64,000 bases of DNA from Actinomycetota bacterium (GTDB lineage Bacteria; Actinomycetota; Actinomycetes; S36-B12), in assembly GCA_947449035.1 (NCBI GenBank), contig CANFQC010000002.1:40482-104481 (forward strand), in the 5' to 3' direction. The notes below the pieces were generated by a model. The model was not told the origin of the DNA. It worked only from the letters and a program-made list of their open reading frames with translations, and made no database searches. The translations under genes were made by a program, and so were the position numbers. Below, one piece after another: positions 11,003 to 21,286 of this stretch (positions are counted from its first letter, which is position 1; every line of letters begins with the position of its first letter).

Positions 11003-11251
11003 CTATACCTGCAGGGCGCCCGACTCCTGAACCAACGAGAGGTCGATGGTGCCGTCGAGCCGCAGTGCGCGTCCCCAGGCTCGTCGCCTAGTAGCTTCCG
11101 CGACACATCCTGGATGAACCCAGGCTCCCCTGCCAGGCAGGCGCCGGTCGGGGTCCGGGGTCACCGCGTGCCCCACGGCCACGACGTGGGCCAAGGGTGG
11201 ATCGGTGTCGGGTTGCTGACGAATCCGGCACCCGATGCAGGTGCGGATCAT
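11003..11251 (-). CDS. ylxR: YlxR / RnpM family RNA-binding protein
   Basis: Small basic protein conserved between nusA and infB; in Bacillus the homologue binds RNase P RNA and modulates it. The open frame extends to an ATG at 11293, but the family begins at MRTC-like sequence, so I take the ATG at 11251 ([11 protein letters not shown], 82 aa), which is 1 nt after the nusA stop. The CIGCR motif near the N-terminus and the [10 protein letters not shown] motif in the middle are diagnostic. The upstream start would add 14 residues ([14 protein letters not shown]) overlapping nusA and is possible but less typical. Confidence 0.9.
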   Translation of the reverse strand: MIRTCIGCRIRQQPDTDPPLAHVVAVGHAVTPDPDRRLPGRGAWVHPGCVAEATRRRAWGRALRLDGTIDLSLVQESGALQV

Positions 11252-11252
11252 C

Positions 11253-12248
11253 TCAGTCGTCGGCTTCCGGTACCTGCGCGGCTGGGGCGGCATCGGATCT
11301 GATGTCGATCCGCCAGCCGGTCAGTCGTGCAGCCAGACGAGCGTTCTGTCCTTCGCGACCGATGGCCAAGGACAACTGGTAGTCAGGAACGATGACCCGG
11401 GCTGCACGCGCCACCGGGTCCACGATCTGCACCGATTCCACTCGCGCGGGGGAAAGGGCGTGAGCGATCATCTCCGCAGGGTCGTCGCTGAAATCGACGA
11501 TATCGATCTTCTCCCCACCGAGCTCGCTCATCACCTGGCGCACGCGCTGACCAAGGGGGCCGATGCACGCGCCCTTGGCATTGACGCCGGGCACGGTCGA
11601 ACGCACGGCGATCTTGGTGCGATGGCCAGCCTCACGGGCTAGCGCGTTGATGGTGACTGTTCCATCGGCAATCTCAGGGACCTCGAGGGCGAAGAGGGCG
11701 CGCACGAGATTTGGATGACTACGTGAAATCGTGACCTGCGGGCCCTTGAATCCCTTGCGTACCGCCGTGACGATTCCCTTGATTCGGTCACCGTGCACGT
11801 AAGACTCACCTGGCACCTGCTCCTCCGGCGGAAGATTGGCCTCGACCTTGCCGAGGTCGACTCGAACCATGCGCGGATTGCTGTTCTGCTGGATGACTCC
11901 GGAAATGAGGTCGCCTTCGCGTCCGGCGAATTCGCTGTGGGTGACGTCGTCCTCCGCCTCACGGAGACGATTCAGCAGAACCTGCTTTGCAGTCGTGGCG
12001 GCAATCCGGCCGAAGCCCTCGGGGGTGTCTTCGTACTCGCGCACGACATTGCCTTCTTCGTCGAGCTCAGTCGCATAAACCACGACGTGTCCGGTCTTGC
12101 GGTCGAGTGTGGCGCGGGCCCGTGACGCTGCACCTTCCGTGCGGTGATAGGCGGTGAGGAGGGCCTGCTCGATCGTGTCGACAACGAGTTCGAGTGAAAG
12201 GTCCTTCTCGCGGACCAGGGCCTTGAGTGCACTGACGTCGATATCCAT
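11253..12248 (-). CDS. nusA: Transcription termination/antitermination factor NusA
   Basis: RNA polymerase-associated factor affecting pausing, termination and antitermination. The 331 aa protein has the N-terminal RNAP-binding domain ([18 protein letters not shown]), an S1 domain, and two KH domains with the motifs [14 protein letters not shown] and [19 protein letters not shown]. It ends soon after the second KH domain, as usual in actinobacteria, and lacks the acidic repeats of the E. coli protein. It lies 2 nt after rimP and 1 nt before ylxR. Confidence 0.97.
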   Translation of the reverse strand: MDIDVSALKALVREKDLSLELVVDTIEQALLTAYHRTEGAASRARATLDRKTGHVVVYATELDEEGNVVREYEDTPEGFGRIAATTAKQVLLNRLREAEDDVTHSEFAGREGDLISGVIQQNSNPRMVRVDLGKVEANLPPEEQVPGESYVHGDRIKGIVTAVRKGFKGPQVTISRSHPNLVRALFALEVPEIADGTVTINALAREAGHRTKIAVRSTVPGVNAKGACIGPLGQRVRQVMSELGGEKIDIVDFSDDPAEMIAHALSPARVESVQIVDPVARAARVIVPDYQLSLAIGREGQNARLAARLTGWRIDIRSDAAPAAQVPEADD

Positions 12249-12250
12249 GA

Positions 12251-12736
12251 CTACTCCTTCTCCGACCGATTGAATTCGACCTGGACAGTTCCGCGCAGCA
12301 ACTGCTCGATCGGAAGTGAAAGCGCCTCGCCCTTCTCGGGCTGCAAAACTACTAATCCGTCAGCCACCGAACTGATTCTCGCGCTGACTGATGTGCCGTC
12401 AGCGAGATCTGCGATCACGAGGCGCGACACAGCCCGGCGCCAGTGAGATTCGGTGGTGAGAGGTCGATCTGTGCCCGGAGAGGTGACCTCGAGAACATAG
12501 GCATCGCCCAGTGATGATTCGTACGCAGGACGATCGAGGATTTCCGAGATCTGATGGCTTATCGAAGCAACCAGATCGAGATCGATTCCGCCGTCGCGAT
12601 CGATGATGACGCGAACAAGTTGACGCCGGCCGGCTTTGGTGATGGTGACGTCTTCGACATCAATGCCGACCTCAACTACGGCCGTGACCTCGGCCAGGAT
12701 CTGCTGGGCAAGATCTCCAGGGGGAATGTCTGTCAT
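12251..12736 (-). CDS. rimP: Ribosome maturation factor RimP
   Basis: Needed for 30S subunit maturation. I choose the ATG at 12736 ([13 protein letters not shown], 161 aa) over the one six codons upstream because AGGAG lies 5 nt ahead of it. Conserved parts include [20 protein letters not shown] and [14 protein letters not shown], the RimP N-domain signature. It is first in the leftward rimP-nusA-ylxR-infB series. The rightward DUF4439 gene is divergent upstream. Confidence 0.94.
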   Translation of the reverse strand: MTDIPPGDLAQQILAEVTAVVEVGIDVEDVTITKAGRRQLVRVIIDRDGGIDLDLVASISHQISEILDRPAYESSLGDAYVLEVTSPGTDRPLTTESHWRRAVSRLVIADLADGTSVSARISSVADGLVVLQPEKGEALSLPIEQLLRGTVQVEFNRSEKE

Positions 12737-12829
12737 CGCTGCTCCTGCTGTCATTCAGTTGTCGGATTCATTTGTGACCGGCGTCCATCCCGGCGACGGA
12801 AGTCTATCGCCCCATGACATCCTGGTTCG

Positions 12830-13318
12830 ATGCGTCAAAAGCCAAGCCTGGCCGTGAGCATCTGCCTCGTGGTCGGCCTTTCAGCGATCGGACTCGCAGT
12901 GGGCGGCTGCGGAGGTTCGCCTGCGTCGACTCCGGACACCACCATCTCGTCCACAGCCGTCGACCCCGTGGACCTGGGTACGTTGATCGAGGCCGAGAAC
13001 ACCGCGATTTACGCCTACGGAGTGATCGGCGCCCACCTGAACGGCCCTTCGCGCAATCAGGCACAGGCGGCCCTAAAAGCACATGAGCGACTTCGTGACG
13101 ACTGGATTCAGGCAGCGAGGGATCAAGATCAGGAGATTCCGCCCGCGGCGATTGCATACGACCTACCGATCGAGGTACACAACAGCGCAACCGCCGAGTC
13201 ACTCGCGGTCGAGATCGAAACTCGCCTCATCACTGTGTATCAATCTGCGGGCGCGAGCGCCGCGGAGGCCTTGGCTAGAGCTCAGGCCCGATTAGCAGTG
13301 CTCACCTCGGCGAGTTGA
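12830..13318 (+). CDS. DUF4439 ferritin-like lipoprotein
   Basis: 162 aa protein with a lipoprotein signal peptide: basic MRQK, a hydrophobic stretch and the lipobox AVGG-C at about residue 26, so it is probably anchored outside the membrane. The mature part begins with a Thr/Ser-rich linker and then two long helices (LIEAENTAIYAYGVIGAHL; LAVEIETRLITVYQSAGAS). This Glu-bearing four-helix pattern is known as DUF4439, ferritin-like, in actinobacteria. Function is unknown; metal binding is only inferred from the fold. It is the single rightward gene in this block. Its TGA stop directly abuts the proS stop. Confidence 0.8.
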   Translation: MRQKPSLAVSICLVVGLSAIGLAVGGCGGSPASTPDTTISSTAVDPVDLGTLIEAENTAIYAYGVIGAHLNGPSRNQAQAALKAHERLRDDWIQAARDQDQEIPPAAIAYDLPIEVHNSATAESLAVEIETRLITVYQSAGASAAEALARAQARLAVLTSAS

Positions 13319-15088
13319 TTACTTTCCGCAAATCTCGCTGATCTGCACGAGAGCGTCGCTGACGGCGATATCGGATCTCTCCCCCGTGGCGCGATCCTTG
13401 ACCTCAATGAAACCCTCAGGCAGTCGCTTGCCCACCACGACGATCGTCGGTACGCCAATCAGCTCAGAGTCATTGAACTTCACTCCGGGTGAGACTCCGC
13501 GGCGGTCATCCAGCAGGACGCGAACCCCGCGAGCCTCAAGATCAGCAGCCAGTTGATCGGCATAGTCGAAGGGCTCATCAGATTTGCCGGTGGCAATCAC
13601 ATGAACATCAGCAGGGGCGACCTCGCGTGGCCAGATCAGACCCTTGTCATCGTGTGACTGCTCAGCAATGGCCGCAACAGCACGCGAAACGCCAATTCCG
13701 TAAGACCCCATCGTGACCGTCACGAGCTCACCGGTCTCGCCTTGGACTTTAAGGCCCATGGCCTCGGCGTACTTACGCCCGAGCTGGAAGATATGACCGA
13801 TCTCAATGCCGCGCGCGAGAGTTAAGCCACCGCCGCACTCAGGGCAAAGATCGCCCTCGCGCACCTCAGCCACTTCGATGCTGCCGTCGGCGCTGAAATC
13901 ACGGCCCGCGACGAGGTCGTAGACATGACTACCTGACACATTGGCGCCCGACACCCACGAGGTTCCTTCGACCACGCGCGGATCGACCAGGAACTCGATA
14001 CCTGCCGCCTGCTGGGAACCGAGTACGCCGGGACCGATGTAGCCCTTGACGAGTGCCAGGTGCTTAGCAAAGTCCGCTTCCTCGAAGGGACGAGCGTCAC
14101 GGGGATGGAGCACCGCCTCGAGTCGCTTGCCATCCACCTCACGGTCACCAGGAATGCCGATCGCCAGTGGCTTCTGCGTGCCTTCCGCGTCAGTCACCAT
14201 GAAGACAACGATCTTCAGCGTGTCAGCGGCTTCCCAATCGCGATCCGCGCGTCGAAGTGCCTCAACGGAGTTCGACAACGCCACGAGATCGTCGATCGAG
14301 GCCGCATTCGGTGTCAGTTCGACATGTGACGCGGGAAGTCCACCGAAATCTTGCTCCTGCGTCACCGGCGTGACGACTGCTTCAACATTTGCGGCGTAGT
14401 CACACGAGGTACACCGAACGAAGGAATCCTCGCCCACCACGGTCGGAGCCAAGAACTCCTCGCTCGCCGAGCCACCCATCGCACCAGACATTGCCGACAC
14501 GATCACGAACTCAAGGCCTAGCCGAGTGAACGTGTCGATATAGGCCTGCCGATGTCGGGCATAGGAGGCCTCAAGCCCAGCATCATCAATATCGAAAGAG
14601 TAGGAATCCTTCATCACGAATTCGCGTCCGCGCAGGATGCCCGCCCGCGGACGCGCCTCATCTCGGTACTTGGTCTGAATCTGGTAGAGGGTGACCGGGA
14701 GATCCTTGTATGAGGAGTACTCACCTTTGACCATGAGAGTGAACATCTCTTCATGAGTCGGACCAAGGAGATAGTCAGCGTTCTTGCGGTCCTGAAGCCG
14801 GAAGAGCGTGTCACCGTATTCACTCCAGCGACCCGTGGCTTCGTAGGCCTCACGAGGAAGCAGCGCCGGGAAGTGCACCTCCTGAAATCCTGCCGAGTTC
14901 ATCTCTTGGCGCACGATTCGCTCAACATTGCGGTACACCTCGTAACCGAGCGGAAGCCAGGAGAAGATGCCGGGCGCCACACGCCGCACGTAGCCGGCTC
15001 GTACCAGGTAGCGATGACTTGGCACCTCGGCGTCGGCCGGGTCCTCGCGAAGGGTGCGCAGGAAGAGGCTGGACATCCGGGTGATCAC
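13319..15088 (-). CDS. proS: Prolyl-tRNA synthetase (bacterial type with INS domain)
   Basis: Class II aminoacyl-tRNA synthetase charging tRNA-Pro. The frame is open upstream, but the family N-terminus is [15 protein letters not shown]. It matches a GTG at 15088 that has AAAGGAG 5 nt ahead, giving 589 aa. Motif 2 and 3 regions are clear ([36 protein letters not shown]). Between them is the inserted editing domain (about residues 230-390) that hydrolyses Ala-tRNA-Pro. The anticodon-binding domain (VHVIATG...[21 protein letters not shown]) is C-terminal. Confidence 0.96.
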   Translation of the reverse strand: MITRMSSLFLRTLREDPADAEVPSHRYLVRAGYVRRVAPGIFSWLPLGYEVYRNVERIVRQEMNSAGFQEVHFPALLPREAYEATGRWSEYGDTLFRLQDRKNADYLLGPTHEEMFTLMVKGEYSSYKDLPVTLYQIQTKYRDEARPRAGILRGREFVMKDSYSFDIDDAGLEASYARHRQAYIDTFTRLGLEFVIVSAMSGAMGGSASEEFLAPTVVGEDSFVRCTSCDYAANVEAVVTPVTQEQDFGGLPASHVELTPNAASIDDLVALSNSVEALRRADRDWEAADTLKIVVFMVTDAEGTQKPLAIGIPGDREVDGKRLEAVLHPRDARPFEEADFAKHLALVKGYIGPGVLGSQQAAGIEFLVDPRVVEGTSWVSGANVSGSHVYDLVAGRDFSADGSIEVAEVREGDLCPECGGGLTLARGIEIGHIFQLGRKYAEAMGLKVQGETGELVTVTMGSYGIGVSRAVAAIAEQSHDDKGLIWPREVAPADVHVIATGKSDEPFDYADQLAADLEARGVRVLLDDRRGVSPGVKFNDSELIGVPTIVVVGKRLPEGFIEVKDRATGERSDIAVSDALVQISEICGK

Positions 15089-15137
15089 GTGTGCTCCTTT
15101 GTCGGTTCCGACGAGGATATCGGGCAAGCCAAGCAGG

Positions 15138-15974
15138 CTAGAAGAGCACGGTCGCGAAGGTCGCGTGCTGCCTGAACCCGCAGGATTCATAGGTGCGTCG
15201 AGCAACGGTGTTGAAGTCATTGACATACAGGCTCACGACAGGCGCGATGTGAGTGCGTGCGAGTCGCACAGTCGCCGCCATTGCTGGAACCGATATTCCG
15301 CGGCCGCGCAAGCTCGGATCGACCCAAACTCCCTGCACCTGGCAGGCCAGCGGGGTCGCCGCTCCCACCTCGGCCTTAAAGACCACGACTCCTTCGTCGA
15401 TGCGTCCGATCGACCGACTCGATCGGACCAACTCGGCAATCCGTGCGTGGTAAGCCATGCCGCCGCCGGCTGCTATCGGTGAGACGCCAACTTCATGAGT
15501 GAACATGTCGATGCACGCAGGCACGATCACATCGAGCTCATCGATGCCGATGAATCGAACTCCGGGGTCGATATCGCAGTCGGGATCAGAATCCATCACG
15601 AGAAGAGGCTGCCGATCGCGCAATTCCCGACACGGCCCCCAGGAAGGTTCGAGCAGTCGCCAGAGATCGAGTACCTCTTCAGCAATGCCGACGATTGACG
15701 ACGAACGACGACCCGTCTGTCGAAGCCGATCAACGAATGCTGCCCGGGAAGTGGGCGTTGTGGAAACAGGCACAAGGTTGGCGCCGACATACAGAAGTGA
15801 CGTGAGTTCATCGTCGTCGGTGACGTAGCCCCAGAGCTCGCCGCCAAGTCGCCATGGATCAACCCCAGCAGATCGCACGCGAGAGTCGACGAAACAGTGT
15901 GAGACCGGATCACGTGCCAGCAGGGCGCGTGCGGCCGAGACGTCTGCCGTGGTGAGCGCGCGAATGCGCCCCAT
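15138..15974 (-). CDS. DUF4081 domain GNAT N-acetyltransferase
   Basis: 278 aa, two-domain protein. The N-terminal half matches the actinobacterial DUF4081 region ([23 protein letters not shown]). The C-terminal half is a GNAT fold with the acetyl-CoA loop in [20 protein letters not shown] and the late motif [20 protein letters not shown]. It corresponds in position and sequence type to M. tuberculosis Rv2867c, next to ispG. The substrate is unknown. It starts 2 nt after the ispG stop. Confidence 0.88.
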   Translation of the reverse strand: MGRIRALTTADVSAARALLARDPVSHCFVDSRVRSAGVDPWRLGGELWGYVTDDDELTSLLYVGANLVPVSTTPTSRAAFVDRLRQTGRRSSSIVGIAEEVLDLWRLLEPSWGPCRELRDRQPLLVMDSDPDCDIDPGVRFIGIDELDVIVPACIDMFTHEVGVSPIAAGGGMAYHARIAELVRSSRSIGRIDEGVVVFKAEVGAATPLACQVQGVWVDPSLRGRGISVPAMAATVRLARTHIAPVVSLYVNDFNTVARRTYESCGFRQHATFATVLF

Positions 15975-15976
15975 GA

Positions 15977-17134
15977 TCAGCCGGCAGTCACGGTGGGCGT
16001 GCCCATGAGATCACCCATCGATTCAGCCAACTTCATGGCCTCTTCGATCAAGGTCTCGACGATCTGCGCCTCGGGAACGGTCTTGATGACCTCACCCCGC
16101 ACGAAGATCTGACCCTTGCCATTGCCGGAGGCCACACCGAGATCGGCCTCACGCGCCTCGCCAGGTCCGTTCACGACGCAGCCCATCACGGCAACGCGCA
16201 GCGGCACCTCAAGTCCCTCAAGACCGGCCGTGACCTGCTCGGCCAACGTATAGACATCAACCTGTGCACGACCACAGGACGGGCACGACACGATTTCCAG
16301 GCCGCGCTTTCGCAGGTTCAAGGACTCCAGGATCGCATTGCCGACCTTGACCTCCTCCACAGGCGGAGCGGAGAGCGAGACACGAATGGTGTCACCGATA
16401 CCCCGCGACAGAAGCGCCCCGAAGGCAACTGATGACTTGATCGTTCCCTGGAAGGCCGGGCCGGCCTCGGTAACTCCAAGGTGCAAGGGATAGTCGCACT
16501 GCTCGGCCAACTGCATGTACGCCTTGACCATCACGACGGGATCGTTGTGCTTGACGGAGATCTTGATGTCACGGAAGTCGTGCTCTTCGAACAGCGATGC
16601 TTCCCATAGCGCTGACTCAACGAGCGCCTCAGGTGTGGCCTTCCCGTACTTCTTGAGAAGTCGCGGATCAAGCGAACCGGCATTGACACCGATACGAATT
16701 GGCGTGCCGGCATCCTTTGCAGCACGTGCAATCTCGGCGATCTTGTCGTCGAACTGCTTGATGTTGCCGGGGTTTACCCGAACTGCGGCGCACCCTGCAT
16801 CAATCGCGGCAAAGACATACTTCGGCTGGAAGTGAATATCAGCGATGACCGGGATTCCGGACTTACGAGCGATCTCGGGAAGCGCATCAGCGTCATCTTG
16901 ACTGGGTACCGCTACGCGCACGATCTGGCAGCCAGCGGCGGTCAACTCGGCGATCTGCTGAAGAGTCGCGTTGACGTCAGAGGTCAAAGTCGTGCACATT
17001 GATTGCACGCTGATCGGGGCATCTCCGCCCACGAGTACCGGATGGGTCGGGTGCTTCAGGAGCAACTGTCGTGACGCACGACGCGGTGCAATGGTGGGTG
17101 CTGGGGCCGACGGCATGCCGAGTTCGATACTCAC
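15977..17134 (-). CDS. ispG: 4-hydroxy-3-methylbut-2-enyl diphosphate synthase
   Basis: Fe-S enzyme of the MEP isoprenoid pathway converting MEcPP to HMBPP. The 385 aa product has the N-terminal TIM barrel ([22 protein letters not shown]) and the C-terminal cluster ligands in [11 protein letters not shown] and CVVNGPGEA (C-x2-C with a distant third Cys). It sits in the conserved dxr-rseP-ispG run, so two MEP enzymes are co-transcribed around the site-2 protease. Confidence 0.97.
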   Translation of the reverse strand: MSIELGMPSAPAPTIAPRRASRQLLLKHPTHPVLVGGDAPISVQSMCTTLTSDVNATLQQIAELTAAGCQIVRVAVPSQDDADALPEIARKSGIPVIADIHFQPKYVFAAIDAGCAAVRVNPGNIKQFDDKIAEIARAAKDAGTPIRIGVNAGSLDPRLLKKYGKATPEALVESALWEASLFEEHDFRDIKISVKHNDPVVMVKAYMQLAEQCDYPLHLGVTEAGPAFQGTIKSSVAFGALLSRGIGDTIRVSLSAPPVEEVKVGNAILESLNLRKRGLEIVSCPSCGRAQVDVYTLAEQVTAGLEGLEVPLRVAVMGCVVNGPGEAREADLGVASGNGKGQIFVRGEVIKTVPEAQIVETLIEEAMKLAESMGDLMGTPTVTAG

Positions 17135-17170
17135 ACCATCATTATGACGCCAGCTTCGGCCAATGGCCTG

Positions 17171-18493
17171 CTAGCCGAGGGAGATCGGCCGCACGAGGTC
17201 GGCCCAGATCACAATGACACCCATGGCGAGAAGGAGTCCGGCGACGACATAGGCAACCGGAAGAAGCCGGGCAGCATCAACCGGGCCAGGATCCGGACGT
17301 CCGAAAAGCCGAGCAATGCGTCTGCGAGTTCCCTCATAGAGGGCACCCGCCACGTGGCCACCATCCAGTGGCAATACCGGGATGAGGTTGAACAGGAAAA
17401 GGAACAGGTTCAAGGACGCAGCGAGCCCCAGGAAGGTCGCCGCCTTTGCGACCAAGGGCTGGTCCATTGCGGCAACTTCGCCACCGATGCGGGTCACGCC
17501 CACCACGCTGACGGGTCCATCAATGGCGCGCTCCTGCCCGCCTATCAAGGTGTCCTTCACCAGTTCGAAAAGTCGGACCGGAAGGGAGATCAGTCCCTTG
17601 ACGGACGCCACGGTGATATCCCACATGTAGGAGGGCACCGACGACCACCCAGCTGACACGTACTCGACACCAGGCGAAACTCCAATGAAGCCCGAGGTCA
17701 CGGTTGCGCCTGTGGCAACCCCGTTCACGTCATATTCGGGGCGTTCGACTGTCGCCACATCGATGCTGAGGTCAACAGGTATCCCGGCACGATCCACGGT
17801 GACAGTCACGCTCTGATCCCCGTGAGCCCGAATCCACTCAGTCATGTCGTCCCAAGAACTGACCGGGGCGGAGTTGACGGCCACGATGGTGTCACCAACA
17901 AGTAGTCCGGCAGCGTTCGCCGGTCCGATCAATGACCCGGTCGGACACTGACCGGAAGGCAATGGGGTGGCAAGCGGCTGCTCCGCGGTTGGCGTACACG
18001 GCACTACCCTCGACACCGTCAGTGTGGGTTGGGGAAGTCCGATTCCCACCAGCATGATGGCGAAGAGCACGAACGCCAAAAGAAGATTCATGGTCGGACC
18101 ACCGAGCATGATCACGACTCGTTTGCGCACCGGAAGCTTATAAAAGACCCGGTTCTCATCACCAGGCTCGATCTCTTCGACAGAAGCGCGACGGGCGTCG
18201 GCCACCATGACAGCGAATCTCCCGGTCGACATTCGCCGAGCCGTGCCCTCGGCATCACCCTTGGCAGGCGGCAGCATCCCAATCATTCGGATATAGCCAC
18301 CCAAGGGCACAGCCTTTAGCCCGTATCGGGTCTCACCCTTGACCTTGGACCACAAAGTCGGACCGAATCCGATCATGTATTCGGAGACCCTGACACCGAA
18401 AGCCTTTGCCGGAATCAAGTGACCGAGTTCGTGGAGGGCAATCGATCCGCCGATGACGAGCACGAAAAGCAGGATGCCGATGACTTGCAACAT
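17171..18493 (-). CDS. rseP: Site-2 intramembrane metalloprotease (RseP/Rip1 type)
   Basis: Membrane zinc protease that cleaves anti-sigma factors and other membrane substrates. I use the ATG at 18493, which has GGGAG about 6 nt ahead; the frame opens 17 codons earlier. Product 440 aa with the HExxH motif at H21-E22-H25 (ALHELGH) in the first transmembrane segment. A periplasmic PDZ domain (about residues 165-270; GLLVGDTIVAVNSAPVSSW) and the second zinc motif NLIPVLPLDGGH follow. Stop and start are 1 nt apart from dxr. Confidence 0.95.
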   Translation of the reverse strand: MLQVIGILLFVLVIGGSIALHELGHLIPAKAFGVRVSEYMIGFGPTLWSKVKGETRYGLKAVPLGGYIRMIGMLPPAKGDAEGTARRMSTGRFAVMVADARRASVEEIEPGDENRVFYKLPVRKRVVIMLGGPTMNLLLAFVLFAIMLVGIGLPQPTLTVSRVVPCTPTAEQPLATPLPSGQCPTGSLIGPANAAGLLVGDTIVAVNSAPVSSWDDMTEWIRAHGDQSVTVTVDRAGIPVDLSIDVATVERPEYDVNGVATGATVTSGFIGVSPGVEYVSAGWSSVPSYMWDITVASVKGLISLPVRLFELVKDTLIGGQERAIDGPVSVVGVTRIGGEVAAMDQPLVAKAATFLGLAASLNLFLFLFNLIPVLPLDGGHVAGALYEGTRRRIARLFGRPDPGPVDAARLLPVAYVVAGLLLAMGVIVIWADLVRPISLG

Positions 18494-18494
18494 G

Positions 18495-19703
18495 TCAGCT
18501 CCCTGCGATCTCAGCGGCCCGAACGCGTGACCAGGCGTCAGCATGTAGGACGTCGTCGAGGGTCACGGCGTTCCCCGGTACCCATTCACCGCTGCCAGGT
18601 GCGAGATGCTCGTCCAGCACTTGAGCCACGGTGTCGACGATGGACGTGAACGGAATCCGACCCGCCAGGAAGGCCTCGACACACGCTTCATCTGCCCCGT
18701 TGAAGACCGCAGGAGCCGTACCGCCGGCGCTGCCAGCGCGACGCGCCAGACCCACGGCGGGGAATGCTTCTTCGTCGAGGGGGAAGAACTCCCATGTTGC
18801 CGCCTTCGACCAATCACACGGCGCAGCGGCTTCGGCGATTCGATTGGGCCACGCCATTCCCAGGGCGATCGGGAGGCGCATGTCAGGTGGACTCGCCTGA
18901 GCGATGGTCGAACCATCGATGAACTCGACCATGGAGTGCACCACCGACTGCGGGTGCACGACAACGTCAATAGAGTCAAAGTCGATGTCAAAGAGCAAGT
19001 GAGCTTCGATGACCTCAAGGCCCTTATTCATCAGGGTTGCTGAGTTGATCGTGACCAGCGGACCCATGGACCACGTGGGATGACGTAGTGCCTGTTCAGG
19101 AGTGACATCTTCAAGTTGAGCACGAGTCATGCCACGGAAGGGTCCGCCACTTGCGGTCAGTACTAGTCTTCGCACTTCCTTCGACGTGCCGGATCGCAAC
19201 GACTGCGCGAGCGCGGAGTGTTCGGAGTCAACCGCCACGATCTGGTCGGGTCGTGCGAGTGACTTCACCAAAGGTCCGCCGATAATCAGCGACTCCTTGT
19301 TCGCCAATGCGAGAATTCGATCGGCACGTAGCGCCTCGAGCGTAGGTACGAGGCCGGCAGCACCGGCAATTCCGTTGAGCACGACATCGCAGGACCATGA
19401 GGCAAGTTCGCTTGCTGAATCAGGGCCGGCGAGGATCTTTGGAAGCTCGAAGTGCCCAGTGGAGAAACCACGCTGCTGCGCTTCGGCGTACAGAGCCAGT
19501 TGGAGATCGGATACTGCGGAGGCTCGCGCAACAGCGATTACTTCGACCTTGAATTCGAGTGCCTGACGGGCGAGGAGTGCGACGTCGCTTCCCCCAGCAC
19601 TAAGGCCCACGATGTCAAACGTGCCCGAATTTCGCGCAGCGATTTCCAGCGCCTGGGTTCCGATGGAACCCGTGCTACCGAGAATCACGATGCGACGACT
19701 CAC
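18495..19703 (-). CDS. dxr: 1-deoxy-D-xylulose 5-phosphate reductoisomerase
   Basis: NADPH enzyme making 2-C-methyl-D-erythritol 4-phosphate in the MEP pathway. The 402 aa product opens with the Rossmann motif [15 protein letters not shown] and has the [13 protein letters not shown] and [10 protein letters not shown] active-site motifs. It is the last housekeeping gene before the catabolic region; in related genomes rlmN and cdsA lie on this side. Confidence 0.97.
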   Translation of the reverse strand: MSRRIVILGSTGSIGTQALEIAARNSGTFDIVGLSAGGSDVALLARQALEFKVEVIAVARASAVSDLQLALYAEAQQRGFSTGHFELPKILAGPDSASELASWSCDVVLNGIAGAAGLVPTLEALRADRILALANKESLIIGGPLVKSLARPDQIVAVDSEHSALAQSLRSGTSKEVRRLVLTASGGPFRGMTRAQLEDVTPEQALRHPTWSMGPLVTINSATLMNKGLEVIEAHLLFDIDFDSIDVVVHPQSVVHSMVEFIDGSTIAQASPPDMRLPIALGMAWPNRIAEAAAPCDWSKAATWEFFPLDEEAFPAVGLARRAGSAGGTAPAVFNGADEACVEAFLAGRIPFTSIVDTVAQVLDEHLAPGSGEWVPGNAVTLDDVLHADAWSRVRAAEIAGS

Positions 19704-19751
19704 GTGCGCCTTCCGCTGCTAGTGCCGAGATACTCCCCCGACAATATGTGA

Positions 19752-21215
19752 TTACAGCGCGAGGTCAGTCAACACCATGACGCGCTCATGGGTGAGATCC
19801 ATGATCGAAGAGCGAAGTCCCTCGCGACCGACACCCGAAGCCTTGATGCCGCCGTAGGGCATCTGATCGGCACGGAAGGTCGGGGCCTCTCCAATGATCA
19901 CCCCGCCAACTTCAAGATCACGGTGAGCACGGAAGGCCTTTTGGATGTCGTGGGTGAACACGCCGGTCTGAAGCCCAAAACGTGAATCGTTAACGATGGC
20001 GATGCCTTCATCGAGATCGGCGATTGTGCGCACCGACATGACGGGTCCAAAGACCTCTTCGGTCTCAACACGCACATGCTTGGGTACGTTTGCAAGCAGA
20101 GTGGGCTCAATAAAAGTACCCTCGCGCTTGCCGCCGGTCAGGACTGTTGCTCCTGCGTCAATGGCCTCGGCCAGCCATTCTTCGACGCGAGCGGCTGCCT
20201 GCTCGTGAATCATTGGTCCGACGACGGTTGAGGGTTCCCACGGCGACCCATTCGGTAGATCACGCACGACTTCAGTAAGACGTGCGGTGAATCTCTCGGC
20301 GATGGATTCCTCAACCAGAATGCGCTGGACCGAGACACAGGTCTGTCCACCCTGGGAATTGCCAAACATTGCGATGCGCTGACATGCCCATTCGATATCG
20401 GCATCACTTGAGTAATCGGCGAGCACGATCGCAGCTGCATTTCCACCGAGTTCGAGAACCACGTGCTTGTGGGGCACTGCCCGTTGAATTGCGAAACCGA
20501 CTGTCTCGGAACCGGTGAACGACACGACCGGGAGACGGGGGTCCTCGACGAGTGCCGGTGCAATCTCATTGCCGACAGGAACCACAGAGAACATCCCGGC
20601 AGGTAAATCTGTCTCAGCCAGCAATTCACCGAGGAGTAACGACCCTAGAGGGGTAGCCGGCGCCGGCTTGACCACGATGGGCGCACCGACCGCAAGTGCA
20701 GGAGCAATTTTGTGGGCAACGAGGTTTACAGGGAAGTTGAATGCCGAGATCCCCAGAACAGGACCGTGGGGGAATCGACGGATGATCGCTGCGCGCCCGG
20801 CGGTCGACGCCTCAGTGTCCAGTCGCTGGAATTCGCCGTTGAAGCGACGAGCCTCCTCAGCCGCCCAGCGGAAGGTCGACACGGCACGTGCCGCCTCAAC
20901 CAACGACCACGTTATGGGTTTTCCGTTCTCTGCCGTTATCAGAGCGGCGACTTCATCGAGCCGCTCCTCGAGCCGACGCGATACATGCATGAGAGCGGCA
21001 GCGCGCTGATGAGCGGTCGTGGCCTGAGCCGTCTTTCGCACACTCCACGCTGCGCTGATCGCCGCTTCTACGGCAGCAGCATCAGGAACCGAGTAGGTGC
21101 CGACCAGAGAACCGTCGCCCGGGTGGGTGACCTCGGCCGGGGTGCCCTGGTTCCATGCCACGCCTGCAATGAAGGCGGGCCAATGACGGGGTGCGGGTGC
21201 GCTTATCGCAGTCAT
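19752..21215 (-). CDS. NAD(P)-dependent aldehyde dehydrogenase
   Basis: 487 aa ALDH-superfamily enzyme. Visible elements are SAFNFPVNLVAHK (substrate/cofactor fold), VSFTGSETVGFAIQ, the LELGGNA glutamate motif and the catalytic Cys in GGQTCVSVQR, then EEVFGPV near the C-terminus. The GQTC-SVQR form is seen in lactaldehyde/glyceraldehyde/phosphonoacetaldehyde-type enzymes, so the sequence alone does not prove succinate-semialdehyde specificity. Context (PucR regulator and gabT next door) suggests it oxidises succinic or glutaric semialdehyde, an inference. It lies 64 bp downstream of the regulator gene on the same strand. Confidence 0.85.
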   Translation of the reverse strand: MTAISAPAPRHWPAFIAGVAWNQGTPAEVTHPGDGSLVGTYSVPDAAAVEAAISAAWSVRKTAQATTAHQRAAALMHVSRRLEERLDEVAALITAENGKPITWSLVEAARAVSTFRWAAEEARRFNGEFQRLDTEASTAGRAAIIRRFPHGPVLGISAFNFPVNLVAHKIAPALAVGAPIVVKPAPATPLGSLLLGELLAETDLPAGMFSVVPVGNEIAPALVEDPRLPVVSFTGSETVGFAIQRAVPHKHVVLELGGNAAAIVLADYSSDADIEWACQRIAMFGNSQGGQTCVSVQRILVEESIAERFTARLTEVVRDLPNGSPWEPSTVVGPMIHEQAAARVEEWLAEAIDAGATVLTGGKREGTFIEPTLLANVPKHVRVETEEVFGPVMSVRTIADLDEGIAIVNDSRFGLQTGVFTHDIQKAFRAHRDLEVGGVIIGEAPTFRADQMPYGGIKASGVGREGLRSSIMDLTHERVMVLTDLAL

Positions 21216-21258
21216 GACCTCACCCTATTGCCGAGCCCACGTTCAACATGGTCCGACT

Positions 21259-21286
21259 CGGAATAGCGTGACAGCATCGCTATCCG
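21259..21286 (-). terminator. Possible hairpin at the end of the PucR gene
   Basis: CGG-A-ATAGCG pairs with CGCTATCCG across a 9 nt loop, giving a 9 bp stem with one bulged A. The stem includes the regulator stop codon and precedes the aldehyde dehydrogenase gene. There is no U-tract, so it may be an mRNA processing or attenuation element rather than a terminator. Confidence 0.35.
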